Positions 37,130 through 49,386 of a stretch of 64,000 bases of DNA are shown here, piece by piece. The DNA lies in NCBI GenBank assembly GCA_948470475.1, contig OX419339.1:15921863-15985862 (forward strand), written 5' to 3'. Below the pieces are notes generated by a model, which saw only the letters and a list, made by a program, of their open reading frames with translations, did not search any database and was not told the origin of the DNA. Source of the stretch: Galaxea fascicularis (Eukaryota; Cnidaria; Anthozoa; Scleractinia; Euphylliidae). The position numbers and the translations under genes are program-made. Position 1 is the stretch's first letter. Each line of letters opens with the position of its first letter.

Positions 37130-38737
37130 AAAAACAGATTTTTTTCAAGGTCAGGGAAAAGTCAGGGAATTATGTATGAAGTCAGGGAATTTCTAAATTC
37201 TACCTGAAAGTCAGTGAAAAGTCAGGGAATTTTACATTTGGCTAGCCATTTGGTTTTGGAAAGAGATTCTTTGGCAAAAAATCCTGCATAGGAATTGATT
37301 TCTTTGACTTCATTGCTGGCTTTATTGTCTGAGGATTTGCCTCCGATGGAAAGTCAGGAAATTGTCAGGGTAATTTTTTCTATCCCAATGAGTGGCAACC
37401 CTGGTGTTATAATTTCCACAGACAGGTCCCGCTCTGGCCACACCTCTGGAAATTTCAGTTCAGCTTTAAGCTCTATAATATTATTGCTTTTGAGATTCTA
37501 ATTTTGATGCCTTTTGATACTCACAGTTTTAGGGATCTTGTACTGACGTGCTGAGAGGGAAGCACAATCCAGGTCTTTTTACTGGAACAAAAGTTCCACT
37601 ACTTGATTTTTTAGTGAAAAAGACTTTTTCATCTTGGAGATAATTATATTTTTTCCGTTTGATCTTTTGACCCATTTTTTTTCCACAAACGTTATTCATT
37701 CTCACTTCAGGGAAGTATTCTTGATCTAATTGGAAGACTCTCTCCATATTTTAATTATTGTGTTTTGCTTCTTTGTCCATGTACATTTCAGAGACCATGA
37801 GTCGAAGGTGATAACAGAGAGAATAAACTGCACAGAGAGAAACTTTGGTATATTATTGAAGGATTTCACAGCTTATACCACAGGGTTACTATCTCTGCAA
37901 GAAAAAGGTATGAAAATATCAAAGAGTGTGGACATCTATTCTGACAAAGAGTATCCATCCATGAAAACAAGTCTGGCTGGTGTCAGTGAAAACATAGCTG
38001 CAATACAGGATTTTCTTGGTGAACAGGTAAAAGTTATCTTTTTTATCTCTCAGATGAAAATCAGCAGCTCTTTGAACAATCTCGGGAAATTATTAAAATT
38101 TGGACAAAACGCAAGTGAAATTATTCCCTAATTTCACAAGTATACCATTTGATTACCTATTAATATCATGGGTGACAAATTGCGCTCACAATCATGGGTT
38201 TTTGACTTGTTCATTGTATCGAGAACTCCATGCATTGAAATGCTTAAAGCATACTTTCGGTTAAAGTTCACAATTTTTTTTAATTTTTCGACAGAAAGCC
38301 CTTTGAAACCCCTCTTGCTGTTTACAAAATGTTTCAAAGTTAAGTCAACTGTCAGATCTTCGTTACATGATTTGCTATAATTTGTCATGAATGGACTGAA
38401 AACAGCGCCCGTGTAAAATGCACCTAAAATCCGATCGCGGTCATCTGTGTATTTGTCTCCGTGTTAACACATTTTCAAGTATAAATTTTCGCTAAAATTT
38501 TATTATATGGCCAATGCAAACTGGGCTAGATGAAATTCAAGCGAAAATGTACAAAGTTAAAACTTTAAGAGCTCGTAATTATATCCATAACATCTTTGAA
38601 CCTGGAGCGCCATCTTGACACAAAACGTTGCCATGGCAATTCTATAATTTCACCTGTGAAATTATAAATTAACTCTGAAATTTCATGCCAAAATTAAGGA
38701 GTAATTTGTCACCCATGATATAATAATAATAATAATA

Positions 38738-38779
<42 letters not shown>

Positions 38780-41239
38780 AAAATCAAGGGTGGAATTATT
38801 ATCTGTCAGCAAAACATTTCTCAGGACTAGCATTTGTTCTATGACCCTGAGAATAATCATGGAATAAATTCTCACTGGTATTTTTTTGGTGTAACAGGTC
38901 AAATTTGATTCAGGTTAATGTTAATTTAACCAAGGTTGAAAAAATTTCCTTTGTCTTCTATGAATAATTAGAGTTAGGAGGCAAAAGAAATTGATTTCAA
39001 TTTATGTTAAATCAAATTTGACCTATAACAGGGTTGTCATTAAGTTTTGAAGCAGGCGTAACATCCACGATCTTACCTGTAACTTCTAAAAACATGGCAA
39101 AGGCTCAAATTCAATATAGAGCAACCATCACCTGTAACATCAACTAAGCTCAACCATAACAGGTGAACTTACGGGCTGTGGCCCTTAATGACGACAACTC
39201 TGACATACACACACACACGCGCCTTTAGGCAAGTATGTACAGTGTATGCCTTCATGCCTTTGCAACCCACAAGTTGAATATTGTGTAATTTTCATAACAT
39301 TTTTAGTGATGTTTCCCAGCATTCATATTGCTAATTTTACATCATTGCAATCCTTAGGTGATGGGATTCCCCCCTACTGAACCACCACTCTCCCCAAACT
39401 TGAAGTTTCTACGATTTGTTTTAATGAAGAGATTGCCAAACAACTAAATAATCATCTGGCTTTGGTGCAACTTTGATTTGGCACAATCTGTAAACTAATG
39501 AAGAAGAACGTTTTCTTAAATTTACCCTGTGGAATCTGACATCTGATGGTTAATGATCTCATGGTTTGACACATTCACTAATTTTAGTCAAAAATTGTCA
39601 TTTACAGGCAGACTTTGTGCAAGCAAAGGTATTGCCTCCACTGTCGCTAAATGCCACAAACTGTAAGCATGCCAGAGATTATGTAAAGGAACTGAATGCT
39701 GCCAGGGACAAAGAATTGCTGAAGCGTAAATCACTGGACAAACTAAAAACCAAAGAACCAAAAAACAATGGAAAAATTGTATCCTTGGTCAGAGTAGCTT
39801 GCTAAAGGAAAGAAATCAAAGTTATCAAAAGTACCTGAACATGTCTCATGGTTTGTTTACTGTACATGGGCGACTTGGACATTGAAGGTGATTTTGCAGA
39901 TCCACTGGAAAGTCTATAGGGGAGAAACCAAAGAATCCCAAAACATATAATATTGTTCAGGCCTCAATTAGCATCTTGGCCCTTATGGGTGGTAAAATGA
40001 TGCACAAATAGTTGAAGGATACAACGTTAAGTACGTAAGTTAAAGGAGAAGGAGCTGGAGACTTGGGTAGCTTTGGCCTCTCTTTGTATGACAAAATAGA
40101 TCCTGAAGAGCTTCTCTCTTTTTGCTCTGGGACTTACTGAATTCAATTTATATTTATACTGTGGAGTTATTGCATAACAGCTCTCCACTCCATAGGGCAT
40201 GGGATGGGCTGACACTCAATCCAGGAAATACCTCTTACTTACTGAGTTTGAGGTTCGTACTGTAAGTTACAGACTGAGTTTTTTCTTGTTCATTTATGGC
40301 CCAAGTGTGAAGCACAAGGGCCATAAATCCGTAACTTACAGTACGTACTGAAAAAATGAGGGCAGTAAGATATTTATTATATCTCTGAGGTCAATCTGGT
40401 GCAGGGGAAAGGAATCTTTCAAATTTAGCAGGCCGTACAGGAGAATACGGCCCGCAAAATTGACTAATCACAGTGCGCATACTAGGGAGCAGTTATACTT
40501 TCAGTAGCTCTGATTAACCACTGACACTGCATCAGACACTACCTGTGTGGGCTGCTTTTATTGCATTCTGTTTCAGGGAAATGTGCCTGACATTACACCA
40601 ACCTTACTTTTTACCTTACCACTTGAGTTACAGGTGGCAGCTCTGATGGTTTCAACATACATTGCGTTGTCTTGGCCAGCCTTGAGATGATTAAACTTAT
40701 AATGAGATTATTGAAAACTTAACTTATCCTTAGAAGTTTTTGTCAACGGTTTGTTACCTTAACTCTCACTTCTTCTAGTCTCAGGTGGGTCTTGTAATGT
40801 AACCTCCAAACAGTTCCTTATTTCAGTTCCTGATGGATCAGGATGGAACAGTCTCCTTGACGGATATCATCCAAGCATAGGACATACAACTTACAGTTTA
40901 TACTTTATTTAAATTCAGATTTTAGAGTAACAAAGTAATATGCTAATATCTCCAAATGTGCAGTATAACTAATAGGATGTGGGGAGCAGGGTTGGCGCAG
41001 AGGTGAGAGCGCTTGCCTTCCACCAATGTGTCCCGGGTTCGATTCCCGCGCTCGGCGTCATAAGTGGGCTGAGTTTGTTGGTTCTGTACTCTGCTCCGAG
41101 AGGTTTTTCTCCAGGTACTCTGGTTTTCCCCTCTCCCCAAAAACCAACATTTGATTTAATTTAGAGTTTATTTAATTTATAGTCTCCCCAATTAGTAGAG
41201 CACTGGTGTTCAGCTAGAACGATTTGAGACTTAAATAAA

Positions 41240-41277
<38 letters not shown>

Positions 41278-44200
41278 GTATGGGCACACCAACCATGATA
41301 AAAAGAAGGGGTCATTGCAATCCTGTTGCCTCCACTGGGTCTCCTTGCTGTTACAGCATTTGGAAAGATTTTCATTGGCCAGTGTGTTATGTGCCCTTCA
41401 AGCTCCAGTTTTGTCCTGAGTATTTTTCAAAATTGTTTCCAATAATAATAATAATTATTATTATTAGAAGTAAGCCAGTTTTACTAGACCTCACACTTTT
41501 CTACATTTTATTAAAATAATCTCACTAATAAATGTTCATTCAGTATTGCACTGTCACAGAGGCGACTCCTGTTGATATATGTCACCAGATCCCCAGGGTT
41601 GTCACTGGGATTTTAACAGTGGGTAGATGAATGGGTTGAAGTAAGTGGGTATACAGTGTAGATGATAATAAGCATGAAGCTCAAAGAAGCAATTTCCTGC
41701 GTTCTGGGGCAAAAGTAGCTGACACAAAGTGATCTGTCGGGTGGCAGAAATCTGCCGGCTACCAGCTCCTATTGACAACCCTGAGAATCCTGTAAGACAC
41801 AAGATGCAAACTAAGATAATCAAACTTTTATCAAACTTTGAGGAGCAGGGTTGGCATAGTGGTGAGACCGCTCGCCTTCCACCAATGTGTCCCAGGTTCG
41901 ATTCCCGCATTCAGCGTCATAAGTGGGCTGAGTTTGTTGGTTCTCTACTCTGTTTCGAGAGGTTTTTCTCTGGGTACTCTAGTTTTTCCCTTTCCTCAAA
42001 AGCCAACATTTGATTTTATTTAGAGTTCATTTGATTTACAGAAGAGTACCCCGTGCTCGGCTAGAACGATTTGAGACGTAAATAAAGTTATTATTATTAT
42101 TATTATTATTATTAGTAGTAGTAGTAGTAGTAGTAGTAGTATTATTAGTATTATGACCATGACACGGCCGCCTCATTGTTCAAGGTTTTTATCTTTTTTT
42201 TAATTATTATTATTAATATCGAACACTTTTTTTTATTGTGAAATTTTAATAATTGAATGTAATAACTATGTAAATATTCAAATGTTCTTTTTAGCTTTCT
42301 TAATCTTGTATGTAATTATTGTGAATAAAATTAGGGTTTTTTTTTTAATTATTAGTATTATTATTATTTTTTGAACCAGGTAGAACAGGACCTTCAGAAA
42401 CTAACAGCTGATGCCAATCGAGCAAGACAGACCTTGGAAGAGCAGATGGTAGAATTTGAACGGAAGAAAATGGAGGACATAAAGGTGATGAAAATTGAGT
42501 GAAGTGGGTTCAGACACTTAGGACGCGTTTTTTTATCCACGGTTCTGGAATAAGAAGGGTTGGTACGGAATGCTTGGATTTTCATTCGCAGCATTCTGTT
42601 CATTCTGCCCCAGGTAGCAGAATGGATCGAATGGCGTTCTGTCCATTCCGGAATAGGAATGCGGAATAGAAAAACGCGCTCATTTTCCATTCTGGCCATT
42701 CTCATTCCAGAATTGTGAATAAAAAAACGCCCCCTTAGTTCATGAAGACAATATGACATGACCACGACTGTTAAAAACTGTCCATAAAGTTGAAAAATTT
42801 TAGGTGAAATGGTAAAACAGGATTAACTTGAGGATGGTATAAGCTTCTGAAATTCTGTTATCGTGGTCTCTGTTGTACAATTTCATAGTGTAGGGACCTT
42901 TAGATTTGAGCACGAGTATGAGATCAAGTACGAGTACGACTTTTCAAATCCTGTTTGCGTACTTTAGATGATCACTAGTGACACCAATCTTATTTCTACA
43001 ATCCCAAGATCTACTGGTAAGTAACAAGGAAGAGTGAGGGTTCAGGGGAGGAGACTGGTTTGAAATTAGAAATTCGTACTCGTACTCGATCTCGTACTGG
43101 TACTTAAATCTAAAGGTCCCCAATTTTCTGAAATCTTTGTGCCTCTCGGTCACTGGAAAAGTTTTAGAAAGATCCCAATTTGTAAATAAAGAATTTTACA
43201 AATTTTTATTTTCAAAGTCGATTGCTACGTTTATATGAAACATGCGTAAATTGTAGTATAGTTGTGTGGTCAGTTCTTGTGGCGTTAATTTTCTTTGAAA
43301 GGTTCCAGTGATTCTTCCTGTATATTGGCCCGGTCACCCACGGGGGTTTCGTTTAAAGTCCGGACACTGGAGCAAATTTCCCTTTCGTAAACGGTTGTTG
43401 TCAAAACACCTAGAAAAAATTTAACTGCTAGAGAAAGGCTCCCTTATTAAAAAAAAATAGGAATTTCCAATCCAGAATTGAACCTGAACCCTTCGCTTGC
43501 TACGCTCTTTCCCTAATCACTACACTACCTTGCTGTCGGCCACGGACCCCAAAGTTTTAAGTGTATACTATACTTAACTAGCTTTCTAACTGATATATCT
43601 ATTTACATCTATAACAAGTCACCCAGCCCTATTCCAAACTGATGGCATCGACCGTTAATAATGGCAACGACCGTTTACGAGAGGGAAATAGACGACGCCG
43701 GACGTAACGTCCGCGAGTGGTTTAAGTTGAAACGTCCCATGGTAACATCCGGTAGTTCATATTTATTTCACGATTTCACCGTATTTTCTGAACTCTGGCT
43801 TTCGTTTGTTTAGCCCATGAACCGAAAGCCCTGTTACCCGTGCAGTTGGACTTAACAACCGTGTGATCCTGTAAACAGCTACCGGAAGTGACGTTCGTCT
43901 CCTTGATACCTTTGTCTTATTTTGTGCTTTTCAGACAGTGTTCAGTAACTTTTTTCATGGCCAGATGTTGTTTCATGCCAAGGCTCTGGAGCTCTATACA
44001 ACTGCTTTTCAAAATCTCGTTTCCATGGATGAGGAGCAAGATATAGAGGTTGGTTGCTACGCTGGCGTGAGTTAGGAGGGAGGTTAGGAGTAGCAGAGAC
44101 CCTTTGAGAACTGAATCGGAGGATTACTTCAAAGCACAGTATAAATGCCGCAAACGTCAGAATACCAGCTTTCCGTATAGGTCCCACCAAAAAGTAAGGA

Positions 44201-44873
44201 TACAGTCCCCAAAATCCTCGAACGATCTCGGCTAGGAATGTAAGCCAGTCCAATTTTGCAAGCAGTAACTGCTTGTATTATCAAAACCGGTCATTTTTCA
44301 TGTTTAAACTTCTGTGCCCCCTGAAAACAGATCCTCAGTTGAACGAAAGTCCAGGATTAATATTCAGAATTGCACAGACGTCCAGTGAACCTGTCAGAAC
44401 ATGGCGCCAAGACATACAGTCAGTGTTATCCATGGGTTAGCTTACAAACCTGCCATCAACCTGTGCCTAGGTACATGTACATGCAAACTTTCTGAAACGC
44501 GTGAAAACGTGCAAACAGCTTCGCTGGGAAAATGGATGCTAGGCAATGCACTATTGGTTTGGGCTTGTTTAAGTGATTCTTTTCATCATCACTGGACTTA
44601 GACTACCTACCACCCGTTCCAAAACAAAACAGCTTTGTAAACTGTCCTGAACCAACATCATTTAAGAGGTATTTCACATGTTCACAGGCATTTCAGAATG
44701 ATCTTCACCCCGCTGTAATGTCCTCGCGACTGGACGTTGTGAAGAATGGTTCCCAGAACTCACTCAACCGATTCAGCTCGCAGGGTTCCTTGGGATCGCA
44801 AACGTCACTCAACAGAACGGGGAGGAGCGAGAGAGAAGCTGACGAAGACGATGAAACCAGCGATTTTGAATAA
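36859..44873 (+). CDS. CIBAR1: CIBAR1/FAM92 BAR-domain protein, six exons
   Basis: Membrane-binding BAR protein; in vertebrates it binds Chibby at the ciliary base and has been linked to mitochondrial inner-membrane shape. Exons: 36859-36926, 37792-38026, 39608-39778, 42380-42484, 43935-44048, 44688-44873. All phases agree and total 292 aa, against 289 in human. Exon 2 gives the first BAR helix (CTERNFGILLKDFTAY, SMKTSLAGVSENIAAIQDFL). Exon 4 is coiled coil (EEQMVEFERKKMEDIK). Exon 5 carries the family signature FFHGQMLFHAKALELYT. Exon 6 starts AFQNDLHPAVMSSRLDVV and ends in the acidic tail ADEDDETSDFE. The last serine-rich repeat SSQGSLGSQTSLNR suits phosphorylation. The introns carry several SINEs and MITEs. 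Confidence 0.94.
37099..37403. mobile_element. MITE with CAGGGTTGCCAC inverted ends
   Basis: The left end CAGGGTTGCCAC and the right end GTGGCAACCCTG are perfect 12-bp inverted repeats. Inside, GTCAGGGAAAA/GTCAGGGAATT recurs at least five times. The termini look hAT-like. Flanks share only GTGTT, so the target duplication is not certain. It lies in CIBAR1 intron 1, which explains the odd repetitive sequence upstream of exon 2. Confidence 0.8.
38721..38777. repeat. AAT/ATT microsatellite
   Basis: An (AAT)n run turns into (ATT)n, giving a palindromic trinucleotide microsatellite in CIBAR1 intron 2. It produces meaningless poly-Asn and poly-Tyr open frames. Confidence 0.9.
40257..40344. repeat. 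Palindromic segment with two nested stems
   Basis: GTACTGTAAGTTAC (40257-40270) pairs perfectly with GTAACTTACAGTAC (40331-40344). An inner ATTTATGGCCC pairs with GGGCCATAAAT. It is probably the end of a small foldback element in CIBAR1 intron 3. Confidence 0.7.
40982..41277 (+). mobile_element. tRNA-derived SINE, copy 1
   Basis: The pol III head has an A-box-like TTGGCGCAGAGGTGAGAGC and a perfect B box GGTTCGATTCC (41036-41046). A conserved body follows (TAAGTGGGCTGAGTTTGTTGG; AGAGGTTTTTCTC), then GAACGATTTGAGAC, AAATAAAG and a (TTA)n tail. The same family is seen 860 bp downstream. It lies in CIBAR1 intron 3. Confidence 0.92.
41841..42140 (+). mobile_element. tRNA-derived SINE, copy 2
   Basis: Same family and orientation as the copy at 40982: GGAGCAGGGTTGGCATAGTG head, B box GGTTCGATTCC at 41895-41905, the shared body, and a TTA tail merging into TAG repeats. 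Scattered substitutions show it is an independent insertion rather than an assembly duplicate. Confidence 0.92.
42521..42734. mobile_element. MITE with GCGTTTTTTTAT inverted ends
   Basis: The left end runs GCGTTTTTTTATCCACGGTT then CTGGAAT. The complemented right end is GCGTTTTTTTATTCACAATT then CTGGAAT. The inverted repeats are about 30 bp, and the body has repeated words of CATTCTG/GGAATG type. It lies in CIBAR1 intron 4, just after exon 4, and generates a spurious open frame on the minus strand. Confidence 0.8.
42893..43120. mobile_element. MITE with GGGACCTTTAGATTT inverted ends
   Basis: GGGACCTTTAGATTTGAGCA at the left matches the complement GGGACCTTTAGATTTAAGTA at the right. Both go on into GAGTACGAGTACGA, so the inverted ends are about 50 bp. 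The element is 228 bp and non-coding, in CIBAR1 intron 4. Confidence 0.85.
43450..43545 (-). mobile_element. tRNA-like SINE head
   Basis: On the minus strand GGTAGTGTAGTGATTAGGG resembles an A box and GGTTCAATTCTGG (complement of 43472-43484) resembles a B box. Spacing fits a tRNA-derived promoter, but the sequence does not fold into a complete tRNA by eye. Probably a SINE fragment in CIBAR1 intron 4. Confidence 0.5.
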
Positions 44874-45123
44874 CTTGACAAGTATTTGCCAACCTGGTTG
44901 GCCTTTTTTATGGAACCTATTCTTTACGTTTGTACTCCCCAAGGACTGCCAGCTTGGAGAACATCTGGTACAAGATATACAACAACGGAAAATTCCACTA
45001 TAGTAGCACACAAATTGGAAAGTGAAATTTGATATCGTTTTGCAGATGCTTTCGTTTCCAGTTGCTCCAATGTTTAGTAGCAGCGTGCACTAATAATTCA
45101 ACAACGCGTTGTCCCTTTTACTT

Positions 45124-45588
45124 ACTAGTAGGGAGTTTAAGATTCTACGACGGCGACGGTAACGAAAACGCCATTTCAAAATACAACTTCTCGTTTGTGT
45201 AACTCTTTCGCGATTATTCGAATTTGTTTAACATGAAAAATGCTGGTGAGATGTCCAGGGCCTACATTACTATGAACGATGTTAAAGCAAAGAAAGAGAA
45301 AGAAAAACTTGTCACCATACACTCACGTTTTCGAGAAAACCCGAAATTTGGTCATTTCACGTTGTTGTTTTGCAGAGGACGGCAAATAAATGTACCAAAA
45401 TGTTTTTTCTTTCTCTTTCTTTGCTTTTAACATCGTTCATAGTAATTTAGACCCTAGCCAGCTCGCCAGCATTTTTCATGTTAAACAAATTGGAATAATC
45501 GCGAAAGAGTTACACAAACGAGGAGTTGTATTTTGAAATGACGTTTTCGTTGCCGTCGCCGTCGTAGAATCTTAACTTCCTACTAGTA
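45124..45588. mobile_element. Long foldback element, arms about 183 bp
   Basis: The left arm begins ACTAGTAGGGAGTTTAAGAT with TCTACGACGGCGACGG. The complemented right arm begins ACTAGTAGGAAGTTAAGATT with the same GACGGCGACGG. The arms match out to the AAAGCAAAGAAAGAGAAAGA word near 45300/45405, leaving about 95 bp of loop. It has no coding capacity and lies 250 bp downstream of the CIBAR1 stop codon. Confidence 0.9.
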
Positions 45589-45599
45589 CTATGAACACT

Positions 45600-48500
45600 G
45601 AACAGTGCTATTTATGGAAATTATATTTAGCTAATTAATTTTTTTTTTCTATTTACTTGCACTCAAAAAAGAAATATTTTGTATTTATATTTTGCGTCTT
45701 ACACAAATAACAAATGATTGTAGAAATATTTGTGTTGAAGATTGTCATTTTTAAGCAATAGACGGCGTTTTCTATGGGTTTCCCGGCGTAATAAACCCTC
45801 GCGGGATTATGGTAGAACAAGAGAAAAGCTTGTAAACTACTCGCCTTGGTGGCATGTGATTTACAAGCTTTTCGAGCTTTTCGACTTACTTGGCGGTCTA
45901 TGTTCCGGAAAAGGAAAAGCATGAATAGTGATCATGCCCTTTTGGGACCCTCTCTGTTTTATTCGAAATATTTTTTGCCGGAATTGGAAGAATATACGGC
46001 TTACTGGGAATATGAAGAAACGTGATGTGCGGTGTCGTCTACTCATTTGCCCACTAGTTCTCAGGTCACCTCCATCAAAAGCATATGTTGAATATGTACG
46101 TTCTCTTTAAAAAATCAGTGGTAACAATTCTTTGTTCAAGTACACTAGACTTTGTCAGCGTTTAAACAACTGAAACTCGACTTTGCAGCAAGAAAAATAT
46201 GCTGTAGCCAGGGTTCGAAAGAACAACAAGGTCTGAACGATAAACTATATGTTTAACAACCCCACACTCGGAATTAGTTCCTCTGTCGCCCGCCCCCCCC
46301 CCCCCCCCAAAAAAAAGAAGATAATTATTGATTATTTCAAAATCTCTGTTAAAGGAACAACAAAGCAATACCAATCATCTCGGTGAACCTTGGAGAACTT
46401 GTTTACCTTAGTCCGTTAAACATCAACTAACGCTTTTCTTTATTAAACCTTTGCAGTTCCCTCCGACAGATTTCAGTTATCAGAAAACCTACCCAGAACG
46501 CTCGACCTAAACCGGCACTAAAAAAGCCCATCTTTCTACAAATTGCTGCGGAAATATCTCAAGAAAAATAAATGATAAATTTCTCGAATAGGGCTACGAA
46601 TGATTTTTTTTTTGGAGATGAGGGGGCATACATAGACGCCATCAGGAAACTCCTAACTTTGATCAACAGTAGAAGGCACCAATTACGAAAATCGCACGCA
46701 CCCACCCTCTCTCGGGTAGGAAAGCTGGACCCGAGGGAGCTACTTTTGCATCTAACGCCGATTTACCGTTTCTAGGTATAACGTAATACACAACTTAATT
46801 CTTCAGTTTCAAGTGTGAGCTGCAACCCCTTTTTCGACTTTTTCTTACCACACAAGTTTGGTTTTTCATACTGTCTTGGCAATGGCATTGTTCCTAAATA
46901 TTCGGGATCTGATGAGCCTCACAGCCGCGCACACAATTCACACAGTCAAAATGTTTGGCCGTCGTCATGTTTGTCTCAGTAGAGCTGTATTGCTGACAAG
47001 TTCACGACCTTTCGGTTTCGACTTGGCTCAGATTCTTTCCGTATCAACAGGCATAACATCAGCAGAAAAACTGAAAGCCAAAAAACCTTTCGTGGTGAGT
47101 AGTAAGTTGGACATTCATTTCATATCTACAACACTAACAAGTTGGACATTTTTCGGCATCTCGAAGCGTGGAAATAAATTAACATACATTACCGTGACCG
47201 TATCAATGATTTTTAGCGTGAGGCGCGGAAGAACAGTTAGGGTGACATTATCGCCAATTGATGCCCCCTACAGTCAGGTATAAACATAACAGTAGAAATA
47301 CTCTTGACCAAATGAATGCAATTGTTCTTGACGGTATCACTACAGCTACAGGAGTGTTTTCAGCGTTTTGTAACCTTCCCAACATCTGCCTTTCTACATT
47401 TCGAGAGAAAATGAAGTGTTACGATAAGTGGCAAGTTGATGGCTTCAAATTCAAACCCAAGAGAATTTAGGCATTTCCGAGATTCATACAAACTAAGGAA
47501 ATAACCTTCTGCGCTGTCTACTACCCATACCCCTTATCGAGAACCCTCTTTTTACCCCTCTCAGGGAATAACCTAGAGCTTTAAATCGGTTCTTGGATGT
47601 CGACGATTCCTTGGAATTCTTTGACGTGAACCCAATAAATTTGGGAGAATCCCTGCGAGTAAGTACATCTCTCGTGAAATTTCGTGGGGGTGGGTACTGG
47701 ATTGGGAGACTGGTGGGGTAGGGGTTGAGGGCCTCATTGTTATGCATACATTTTTTTTGCATAAGGATAGTCACGCTATCTGCGGTCATTTCCACAATTT
47801 ACAAGAATTGTTGTTCTTTCACATGTGCGAGTCTGGTGATGGCCATCACTTGGATACTGATGGAAACAAACCAGCAAAGGACACTTCGCGTCCATCGCAG
47901 AGTACGGGGTATCTTACCGACTTCATCTGCGTGTTCATCAGATCGGAACAATCGAACATTGCGTGTCTGAAGCCTGTGCCGTTGAGTGACATCAAGGTTA
48001 TGAGGATACCAAACAAAGACTTCATGTAAACAAAGACTTAGCCTTGGGAAGTATTCAAAACTATGCCACCAAAATTAACAAATCTTTTACCGTCGATGTA
48101 ACGGTACAATTTACGATCTCTCCTTGTAGAATTGTGCCGTGTAGTAAACTCGGTGACTTTAAATGAATATTACTTCCCATTGAAGTCTGAAATATTGCTT
48201 GTCGTGCGTTCATCAAGATGTGTCTATTCACCAAATTGTAGCAATAACTCAGTGAACCATACCAAACAGATAATCATCAACCAAGAAGCCTTCTGCAGGA
48301 AAGTTAACCAACGTAGAAACCACTTGCTACTTCCATTTCGGACTGTCACCGTACAAAGAAAAGCAATCCATTCACCGACAAAATGCTTTTAATTAAAAAA
48401 AGCTTCGGACAAGCTACAAACTTTCTACAAAATCATCCTGTTTAGTCAAGTAACTTGTATAAAGTGAATTCACCTCTGGGAACAAACACCCAACATAAAA

Positions 48501-49380
48501 AGCTACAACTCTGTGTTGTTACCAAATGGTGGCTTATCTGAAGAAAGAAAAAGAAAACCTTTCTACCACCCTTAAAATAAGGTAAACTATCCAAGGTGTA
48601 CAAAAATGGCCAAAATGCCATTTGTAGGAGATGCTTGGCTCTTGTAACTGTGGAAGCCCTAAACTTAACAGTCACTGTAAACAAAAGGAGTGTGATAAAA
48701 CCTCATCCCAAAACATTTCTTTACAATAGACAACGTTACCAAATGTAATCCTGTACCAATATACAATGTACATGTATACTTGGCCATTACCAAATTGGTT
48801 GAAGTAGCATATCACCATGCCACACTCAGGTCTACTCCTTAGCGCCTCAAACAGCCATTGTACAATTATACTTGAGTTGCAATTAGGATTCCAGTGATAT
48901 ACTACACTACCAAAATTTCACTACTTGTTGTTAAAAAAAGGACTTTACATGAATGTATTTCACTCAGGATTAATATGTGTTACTAGAACTGTCTAGCTAA
49001 GTCAAAAGACACACATCACTAATCTCAGATACCTTATTGCCTAGGGACTAGATTCTCACCCCAACTAACTATAAAATCCCAAACTACAGTAGGTTATTGT
49101 CCATTACTTAATACACAAACTGTTATAAAATAAATCAGAACAGCCTCTTTGCACAATTAATTTTCTGAGCAGGCATGACAGCAAACCTGTATCTGTTAGA
49201 CACCTCTATACCTAATTCAAATTCTCATTCCAACAAACTTGTCTGTGATATGTTGTGACAATAGTCTACCAAAACAGTTTTTCCAAAAATTATGATGCTA
49301 ATTATGCATGATAAATCCTGATTGACACAGTCTTTTAAGTCTGTATGCAGTTCGACTGTCCTTGGCACACCCTTCATACT
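45600..49380. other. Unassigned interval between CIBAR1 and RBM12
   Basis: Both flanking genes end here (tail to tail), so part is 3' UTR. Short open frames around 46858-47283, 47742-48029 and 48132-48392 have no recognisable domains or consistent splice sites. A C homopolymer is at about 46290-46308. A short inverted repeat (AAAAGCTTGTAAA and complement) lies near 45833-45873. Confidence 0.4.
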
Positions 49381-49386
49381 TTCCTT

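Noticed and set aside
38669..38902. Open frame with poly-Asn and poly-Tyr
   Set aside because: It is produced by the AAT/ATT microsatellite at 38721-38777.
41036..41046. B-box GGTTCGATTCC suggesting a true tRNA gene
   Set aside because: There is no cloverleaf or 3' acceptor stem; the sequence continues as a SINE body with a TTA tail and has a second copy nearby.
42394..42765. A 123-codon minus-strand frame with Trp/Arg-rich sequence
   Set aside because: It lies mostly within the MITE at 42521-42734 and antisense to CIBAR1 exon 4.
46858..47283. A 141-codon plus-strand frame between CIBAR1 and RBM12
   Set aside because: It shows no recognisable domain, partner exon or convincing splice sites, so I leave it as unassigned sequence.
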